Shown in pieces: positions 57,135-64,000 of a DNA stretch of 64,000 nt. Under the pieces are notes generated by a model. It was not told where the DNA came from. It was given only the letters and a program-made list of their open reading frames with translations, and ran no database searches. The stretch spans positions 186,001-250,000 of the forward strand of contig JAYEVG010000081.1 in the NCBI GenBank assembly GCA_036346395.1, written 5' to 3'. Positions within the stretch are counted from its first letter, which is position 1, and each line of letters starts with the position of its first letter. Made by a program: the position numbers and the translations under genes. The DNA comes from Hsuehochloa calcarea (taxonomy: Eukaryota; Streptophyta; Magnoliopsida; Poales; Poaceae).

Positions 57135-57441
57135 AGGTCTATTTATGTATTATATCGAGATATGTGTTTGATATTCAATGATGTTATTGTGTGTATTAGC
57201 TACTAATCTAAGGACTAGTGCTGATGTACATAGAGGGTTATGGATTGCTAATCCATGTCTCGACACAATGTTATTATTCTGATAATTTACGTATTGTTCA
57301 ATATTATATAATAGATTCGCTTATTGTGAGATATGTGTTTGATATTTAATGATGTTACCGTGTGTACTGGCTACTGATCTAGTGAGCAGTAATGATGTAC
57401 ATAGAGGGTTATGGATTGCTAATCCGGGTCCCGACACAACG
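57135..57441. repeat. Tandem duplication of the LTR 3' end, period about 176 bp
   Basis: GAGATATGTGTTTGATATT starts both copies (about 57159 and 57328), and GGTTATGGATTGCTAATCC lies near both ends, followed by TCTCGACACAATG (57258) and TCCCGACACAACG (57429). The LTR terminus is therefore present twice. Confidence 0.9.
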
Positions 57442-58627
57442 TAATTTGTAAAAATCTCGTACAAGAGCCACCACACTTCCTCAACAAAATTCATACTTTT
57501 CATAAAGTAATTTGTGTATTGTTAGTTTGTTCAGTTGTTTATTAGTTTATTCAGTATTTAAAAAAACTCACATGAACACGCAAAATCTATTTCCTTAAAA
57601 AAATATAATTTTAAAAAGAAGAACACGTGAAATTCCTTATGGGACTCGATTGTCAGTGTCTCAGGCAGTGCTCTACCCAATTTTGTGGTCATTCCAGTGG
57701 TAAGCACATCATTATACATGTTTCTCACCTCAATAACAAGAGAAAAACAATAGAGATTATTCTTTCCATCTGCACTGGTGTAGATGATAAAAATAATTGA
57801 TCAAAGGACAAAGATACACACAGATCAGGGCACAGGCTATTGGCCATCTCTGTAGAGAACAAGAGGTAGCCTTTGATGAGTTTGGCTTGGACGAGTGAAT
57901 TTAATGTAGCCTTTGTCTCCCCCATAAATTGAGTAGGTAATTGTTGTTGAGCCGGTCGAGTCGAGCCCCAACATCTACCTTCCATCTCCCATTCAAAGCA
58001 GAAGGTGAATTTAGAGAAGGTTCTTTTGTGTAATCATGTCATCTTGTGTTCTTTCCCCATTTTCTCAAATGAGGCAGTACACTGTGTAAGTAGCAAGTGG
58101 AAAGTGTTCTTTGATGGCAGTTGCTGTCAGGTGGTTCAACTAAGAGTTTACTGATGACTTCAATCAAGGCCCCATCCAAAGACATGACCCAAACCGTTCA
58201 ACTGTCTGTCATTTTCTCAAATAGGCTTGTTGATAGTGATTTGCACTTAGCAGCGATGTATCTGACCTATTTCAACTGTTTGATAGTATTTTCCAAGCTC
58301 TTAGTTCTTTGCTCTCAATTTCCTACCGCTAAAAGTCGCATCGGCCAAGTTATTACCTGCATTGCGGTCTAGGATTGTCACATCAATTATGGTCTTGTGA
58401 GCTAGCAATAACAAACAAGTGGACTGAACTCTGAAATATGTCATTTGAAGTCATCTTTTACTCAATACAGTAAAAATTACCCAGCACCGTCCTCTAATTC
58501 TCTAAACTGATCAAATCTCAAACGAACGACCACGGTGTACCTCTCCAACTGAGCAACCTTTCACTGCAAATCAAGAACCAACCACGAGCCAGCTATACCC
58601 ACACTGCCACCTCATCTAGTCAACACC
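57442..58627. other. Intergenic, no gene recognised
   Basis: Ordinary AT-rich sequence. Open frames of 83-86 codons here match nothing I know. Confidence 0.6.
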
Positions 58628-59943
58628 TAGAGGTGACTAAATGGGCCACCCGGCAAAGCACAACACAGATCCGATTAGGCCCAGCCCGACTGGCCCATGG
58701 GTCAGAGTGCATACCCAAGCACAACACATTGCTCTCAGGCCGGGCTGGCTACAGTGCTAGACATTATTAGCCTGGGCGTTGTGTCGTGCGTGTTGTGTTA
58801 TGGTCGGACCGCGCACAACACTGTATTGTGCGTGTCTAGGGATGACAATCGAGCACGGCAGGTACGAGTAGTGCTCGCCCATACCCATGTCTGTGACCCC
58901 GAATTCCCCCCATGGGCATACCCGCGAAGGACGACGGACGAAAAACCTTGCCCATGCCCGTCGCTCACGGGCATGCCCGTTTACCCGCGAATAATGTATC
59001 GCCGCCCGTGGGTACCCATCGCCTGCGGGTATGCTCATTACCCGCGAGCAATGCATACATCAAGTTTATCATAATTCACACATCAATAATGCATCACATA
59101 TTCAGCAACTCATAAAGTTCATCACAATTCACATATCATGTTCGACAAGACAACTAATCAAGTTCAACAAAAAAATATAAACTGACATAGTTCCTTACAC
59201 ATGCGGATATGTTATGGGTAATCAGGCGAAGCGGATACGGGTGGAGTTTACCTATGCCTACGCCCGTTTACCCGATGGGCAAGGAATTGTGCCTGTTTTC
59301 ATGCCCGTGAGCAAAGAAAGATGCCCATACCCGCCTCTATTAGGGTATTCGCCCTCGAGCACGCGGGTAATCGGACACAATTGCTATCCCTATGCGTGCC
59401 TGGCCTGGCCAGCTCGGTGGGTCTGGGTGCCGACTCAAGTACGACACGCCTGGTCGGTCGAGCCGGATGCTCCGTGCATAATGCCGAGTTGTGCCGTGTT
59501 CAAACTATGCCAATAGTCCTGTGCTTTGGGTCGGCACCTAGGCCCACCAGGTACGTATTTAAATAGTATAATGATACTTTTTTTATCTATTTAAACATAC
59601 TCCAATAACGATTATAAGATACCCCAAACGAGTTCTATGAAAATTGTCATTAAAGTTCACTTTTTTATAACAAAAAATTGTGTATATAATTCTTTTATAT
59701 ATGAAAAAGGGTATATAACAAAAATAAATGCTCCAATGAAATTTTTTCATGTACGTTGAAGTATTTTATAATTGATATTTAAGTATACCGAAAGTAATAA
59801 AAAATATAATATCTTTATCTAAGTGGTGTCCGTGTATATACACACTGAGCCGATTGGACTATGCCGGGTTGGGTGCTATTCGTCTCGAGGTGGCTACCCA
59901 AGTACATCATGGCTCATCAGACTGTGCTATATCAGTCCATCTA
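58628..59943. mobile_element. Degenerate non-autonomous hAT element (tentative ends)
   Basis: The left end is TAGAGGTGACTAAATGGGCC, close to the right end of the hAT at 50116. A diverged match (TAGATGGACTGATATAGC, reverse-complemented) lies at 59943. Both ends are followed inward by motifs such as GCCGGG and ACCCAAG(C/T)AC, with an AT-rich middle. No target duplication is clear. It lies just upstream of the Der-type gene. Confidence 0.45.
58837..59392. mobile_element. hAT MITE (556 bp) nested in the degenerate hAT element
   Basis: The target copies TGCGTGTC (58829-58836) and TGCGTGCC (59393-59400) match at 7 of 8 bases. Ends TAGGGATGACAAT and, reverse-complemented, TAGGGATAGCAAT form a clear terminal inverted repeat. 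The interior has repeated GGGCATGCCCG- and CCCGCGA-like motifs. Confidence 0.85.
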
Positions 59944-60137
59944 AACATCGGATCGTATCGTGTGTGAACCAGCCCAGCAGTCCCGAGCATCGGAACGGCC
60001 CGGGAGGCGTGGCCCATCTCACCGCCGCGGCCCACCCGCCCGCTACTAACGGCATCAACCGCGATCCCTCCTCTTCCTTATCCCCTTCGTCTCCCGCTTC
60101 CACTGCTCCCCAGTTCGCACTCCACCGCGCCGTGGCC

Positions 60138-63100
60138 ATGGCCATGGCCTCCTCGCTGCCGCCTCTCCTCCCCACCAAAACACTCAACCATCCTCGCCTC
60201 TTCCCACTCCCATGCAAGGCCCCTAACGCCGCTCCTCGGCTGCTCCTCCTCTCCTTCCCTCCGCCCGCGCCCACCCGCCGCCGCAACGGACTCGGCGCCG
60301 CCGCCCAGCAACCCTCTGCGGGGTACCTATACGATGATGGTGAGGAAGAATACGAAGAGGAGGGAGTGGACGAGGAGTATTATAGTGACGAGGACGAGGG
60401 GGAGTGGGAGGAGGAGGAGGAGGACGACGAGGAGGAGATGGACGTGGAGGCGATGGAGGAGGAGGCACAGGGCGCCGCCGCTGAGCTCTCCGCCCGCCTC
60501 ACCCGCGAGCTGCACATCGGTGAGTGGCTGTATCCGGCTAGTTTTTTTAGGAAATCACCAGGGAGGGGGGGGGGGTGTCAAGGTAGTCTCTCCATGCGAG
60601 AGAATGTCATGCTTAGTCAGCCGAGCGCACAGGCTAAGGTCAAAATTGTCCTGGAAAACTTTTTGAACAGAAGCATTAGGGCTGGTGGTGTGAGAGTAGA
60701 GAGCAGGGAAATGAGAAATGAGGGACCGATGGGTAGCCAATGATCAAGCCAGAAAGAGGTGGCAACTCCACTGGAAACATGAACATAGGTGAGAGAGCGG
60801 TAAGCCTGAAGCTCGTCATTAAAAAGACACCAGAGGAAGGAGGGGGAGTCCATTGGATCGCCCATGTCGTTTTGGAGATCATCGAGAAGCTGTTTTTCCC
60901 CTCTCGCTTATGTTTATGATTGCCTGTCGACTGTAAAAATTGTGTTTTTCAAGTAGGATGGAATAAGTGTTCATTTTTCTTTTTAAAAGCCTGTTTCGTC
61001 CACCTTAATAGTTCATATACTAAATTCAGTATGTACCTCTTCCAGATGACGATGTTCGGGAGAAAAGAAGAACCATTAGGGATAAGGCATCATCTAAACA
61101 TGTCAGTGTATCTTCATGTTCTATTAAATTAGTCGCCTAGTTGACATGCTAACGAAGAAGGTGTAAATGTGGAAACCAAGATTTTGATTTACTGTTCGAT
61201 CCATGACTCAGATCCCAGACAATCTTCTTCCGAAGATGGCGATTATTGGAAGGCCCAATGTTGGTAAATCTGCACTATTCAATCGTCTTGTTGGGGTATG
61301 CCATTACTGATACAAACATAACTTCAGTTAATGTTTGCAATGTAGATCATAGTACAATTTTCTGATCTGAATGCAAAAATTGCTATGGTATATTGAATGT
61401 TAATGTCTCACAGGTAAACAAGGCTATCGTTATTGATGAACCTGGTGTAACCAGAGATCGCTTATATGCACGGTCATATTGGGGTGATCAGGAGTTTATG
61501 GTTATTGATACTGGGGGGGTGATTACTCTATCAAAGTCTCAAGCAGGTGTAATGGAAGAACTTGCTATCACAAGTACTGTTGGTATGGATGGGATTCCTC
61601 TTGCCTCTAGAGAAGCCGCTATTGCTAGGATGCCATCAATGATTGAAAAACAAGCTGCTGCTGCTGTTGAAGAAGCAGCTGTCATACTGTTCCTCGTGGA
61701 TGGTCAGGCAGGTTCAGGCAATTAATATGTTTTACTGAGAAATTGTTTTTGTTGGTTGCTTTCGTTACATTTTGTTCTTCTAAATCTAGTACTACTATTT
61801 ACGGTAATATGAGTGGATCAATTTGTTAGTATTTGGCCATGTCAAGTGTTGGCTTGATTACTTACATGCTGAGCTTAAATTACAATTGCTTCAGTAATTC
61901 TTATAGTAAACTAATTTGTTATATGGATGGCAAACAAAAGCATCTAGAAAAAAAGGAATTTGATATGTCTTTTCAACATGTTTATCGCCTTTAATTCAGT
62001 TTCTCTCCCTACCATCAATCGAATTACTAACGTATTTCTATTCTAAGTGCTGGTTACTTTGTTCTGGATGCTGATATATTGGACTCATTTCTCATTAATT
62101 ATTAATACAATAAAGTGCTATTTTTCTTCGACTTTTGGTTACTTTGTACCAGAAAGTTAACTTGTGCATATGCAATGTTTTTTTTGACGTATCCATTTAC
62201 ATGTAAAGCATTTTGTTCTTCTTCATATGCTACCTTTGTTCCTAATAAGATCAAGTGGGCTTGTATAGTATGGCAGATGTGTTAACCTCCTGATGGCTCA
62301 ACCTTTTGTTTCTCTGGTGTGTTTGTTGGTTTATGCTCTTGACAAATTTCTTTGTGACATGATGAAATGCATTACTTGCCGCAATAGTTTCCTAGTCTTG
62401 TTTTTTACCTATCGTTGGTTCTAAATTATTCTTATATACTTCCTTATATAAGGTTTGTTCTAACTAACAGGATGGTCTCAAATATCTTTCAGGCTGGTCT
62501 TGTGGCAGCAGATATAGAAATTGCTGATTGGTTCCGTCGCAACTACTCACACAAGTGTGTCATACTTGCTGTTAACAAGTGTGAATCTCCACGGAAAGGG
62601 CAAATGCAAGCATTAGATTTTTGGTCATTAGGGTGAGAATACAACTTACAATATGTCCACACTGTCCTTACATAGCATTCAGTTCATTTGCATTTCAAAA
62701 ATATTACTGTTGATGTTGTATTTTGGACAACCACAATTATACTGAAAACTCTCTCTCTCTCTCTCTGAAGAGGGGCTTGTACTGAAAACCTGACTCTAGA
62801 AGTTACATTTTGTTGTGATTGTGCTGCTAAAATACAAAGGACAAATAACACACTCGTGTGATGTTAACTGTATATAAGTCATAACGACATAAAGTATCAG
62901 AATCTTAGTGGTTCCACATGCAAGATCCCGAAACTCATTTATGTCACATTAGGTAAAAAATGCTGCAAGAATCCATTGTCTCTCAACACTCTGCTTGTGC
63001 TCTGACTATAAAGCAGTAAAGTATATTAACAACCACCTCACATTTTTGTTGATGGTGTCATTTTCTTTAACTGTCCAGCAGTCGGCTTTATTTATATTTA

Positions 63101-63226
63101 TTAGCTGCTCAGCTCATCTTTCTGTTATTTCCTGCTAGGTTTTCTCCTCTGCCAATATCTGCTATTACTGGCACTGGAACTGGAGAGCTCCTTGATATGG
63201 TCTGTTCAGAGCTGAGAAATTTTGAG
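60138..63226 (+). CDS. Double-Era GTPase Der/EngA, plastid type (5' part; continues past window)
   Basis: Six exons are seen: 60138-60519, 61046-61101, 61212-61295, 61414-61707, 62493-62632, 63139-63226, all in phase. The N-terminus is Ser/Pro/Leu-rich without acids, as in a chloroplast transit peptide, then a long Glu/Asp-rich stretch, then the first GTPase domain: GRPNVGKS (G1), EPGVTRDR (G2 region), DTGG (G3), NKCE where NKxD is usual (G4), and SAITGTG (G5). Der proteins carry two such domains and act in large ribosomal subunit assembly; plant forms act in chloroplasts. The second domain must lie beyond 64000. ATGs at 60138 and 60144 are both possible starts. The donor after 61707 is GC, not GT. 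Confidence 0.92.
60540..60900 (-). mobile_element. LINE (L1-type) ORF2 C-terminal fragment in Der intron 1
   Basis: The minus-strand frame 60617-60865 reads SSGVATSFWLDHWLPIGPSF, matching the block after the reverse transcriptase in plant L1 elements (form GxxTxFWxDxW). A poly-G run (GGGAGGGGGGGGGG, 60565-60577) lies near its left end. No other LINE domain is present, so this is a short fragment. Confidence 0.6.
61708..62492 (+). other. Der intron 4 with GC donor
   Basis: The exon ends GGTCAG and the intron begins GCAGGT. The acceptor is TATCTTTCAG. Only this junction continues the protein in frame (DGQ then AGLVAADIEIADW). Using the nearby GTTCAG donor would shift the frame. Confidence 0.75.
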
Positions 63227-63374
63227 GTATTCAAATTACACTATTTATTCAGACAATGTTTTATCGTAGATGCATGGCTGATGCTCGTTTCTCTTAATGA
63301 TTGGAAACCTTTATGGAGTTCTTTTTAATATGAAAATTGAACATTATGATAATGTCTAGATGACTCTTGACCAT

Positions 63375-63598
63375 GGATGAAAATCCCGGCGGTAACCGGC
63401 CTTACCGGTCGGGTCCGGTAACGGAAAACCCGGCCGGTTTTTCCCGGTTTAGCAAATTCAAATTCTAGTTTTCAAATTTTGACTGGTTTTTAAGCAAATT
63501 CAAACGAATTTGATCCGATTTTTGTAGAACCAGAATCAACCAGCGATCATTATCGCCACCACCCAGAACCGGCCAGAATCTAGATTTTTATCCTTGCT
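63375..63598. mobile_element. hAT-type MITE in Der intron, second copy of the 42669 family
   Basis: CTCTTGACCATGGA occurs on both sides (63364-63377 and 63597-63610) and contains the target duplication. Ends GGATGAAAATCCCGG and (reverse-complemented) AAGGATAAAAATC match. The interior shares TTTTTAAGCAAATTCAAACG and CCGGCCGGTTTTTCCCGG with 42669-42869. Confidence 0.78.
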
Positions 63599-63689
63599 CT
63601 TGACCATGGAGGTAAAATGACAGTTTCTTACGAAAAAGGTTAGGACAATTTTCCGGTAAAAAAGACTAAGTATGGAAGGCCTTTTAGTA

Positions 63690-64000
63690 AGTTTTTTTTA
63701 GGAAGTGCAAAAGCTTTGCACATCTTTTCCTTAAGAAGAAAAAGGAGACTTAAAACATACAACAGTGCATATACAAGGAGGGAAAGCGACCAGTAGCACA
63801 ACCAACCAGAGAAAACTAAACGGTGGAGACTAAAGGAAGACACGGCCGTCGCAGCACGAAGAACACAATATAGTGAACAGTGAACGGCCGAAAACGAGGT
63901 TAAAAAAAGATAACTACTCAAGCTCCATTGGCGCCTCCCGTCCCGTCGCCGCCGCCGTGCGCCAATGGTGGTGCTCATCATGAATACGAACAAGAAGCTG
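63690..64000 (-). mobile_element. LINE 3' end in Der intron (runs past the window)
   Basis: The minus strand ends with a 3' stem-loop-like GTGCAAAGCTTTTGCAC followed by TTCCTAAAAAAAA, as in the 3' tails of plant L1 LINEs. Upstream on the minus strand it is GC-rich and then pyrimidine-rich. The assignment rests on that tail only. Confidence 0.45.

Larger units (their letters stand above)
50343..57436 (+). mobile_element. Second giant LTR (about 7.1 kb), same family group as 6336-11098
   Basis: It starts TGTAACATCCC and ends GGGTCCCGACA, the same end pattern as the solo LTR at 6336-11098, in opposite orientation. Shared landmarks in the same order include GAAACCTTAGCGGGCGTAAC, GCATTGTAAA, TCTCTTGTGG and CCTCTGCAGAGT. 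The flanks are CGATG and CAACG, which differ at two sites that could both be CpG decay of CGACG, so the target duplication is suggestive only. No gag-pol is present. Four two-copy tandem duplications and a MITE inflate it. The long Pro-rich open frame at 50783-52033 is a product of the GC-rich duplicated block. Confidence 0.65.

Noticed and set aside
61708..61725. Read-through end of Der exon 4 (GQAGSGN then stop)
   Set aside because: It is intron sequence after a GC donor; the conserved frame resumes at 62493.

Overview
The window looks like nuclear DNA from a grass (Poaceae). Three intron-bearing plant genes sit among nested LTR retrotransposons, hAT-type transposons and short MITEs. The proteins are plant-like: an ER lysophosphatidate acyltransferase, a two-RRM glycine-rich hnRNP, and a double-Era GTPase (Der/EngA) with a chloroplast-type leader. 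GC-rich first exons and the transposon classes fit a grass. I cannot name the species.

Layout. 1-1293: 5' end of a minus-strand Ty1-copia element sitting in the left LTR of a small TRIM-like copia remnant. 1294-6335: mostly non-coding, with a probable first coding exon of a SAM-domain-type gene on the minus strand (3558-3648). 6336-11098: a 4.76-kb solo LTR (minus strand) with intact 5-bp target duplications and internal repeats. 12907-20177: a decayed copia element with both LTRs and duplicated target, inserted in one half of an older tandem duplication. 20178-24400: that duplication, two MITE-like elements and a perfect hairpin. 24503-26026: the hnRNP gene, probably with a spliced 3' UTR reaching about 29.6 kb; a 991-bp hAT element lies in that 3' intron. 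31347-47270: the LPAT2-type gene on the minus strand, ten coding exons. Its last intron is 10.7 kb because a copia element, itself holding a second copia element, lies inside it. About 47.48-50.12 kb: hAT transposase remnant abutting the LPAT2 promoter. 50343-57436: a second giant LTR of the same broad family as the one at 6.3-11.1 kb, in the opposite orientation, with serial tandem duplications and a Tourist-like MITE. 58628-59943: a degenerate hAT element with a 556-bp hAT MITE inside. 60138 to the window end: the Der-type GTPase gene (first GTPase domain only), with LINE and hAT fragments in its introns.

The three genes are not a pathway: they act in mRNA metabolism, ER phospholipid synthesis and plastid ribosome biogenesis. 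What links the window is how transposons have shaped gene structure. They lengthen the last LPAT2 intron about 15-fold, lie against its promoter, and seed introns of LPAT2 and Der with the same short hAT MITE family. Several insertions can be proved from sequence alone through target duplications, and one also through a paralogous empty site. I found no tRNA, rRNA, CRISPR array or microbial-type gene cluster.
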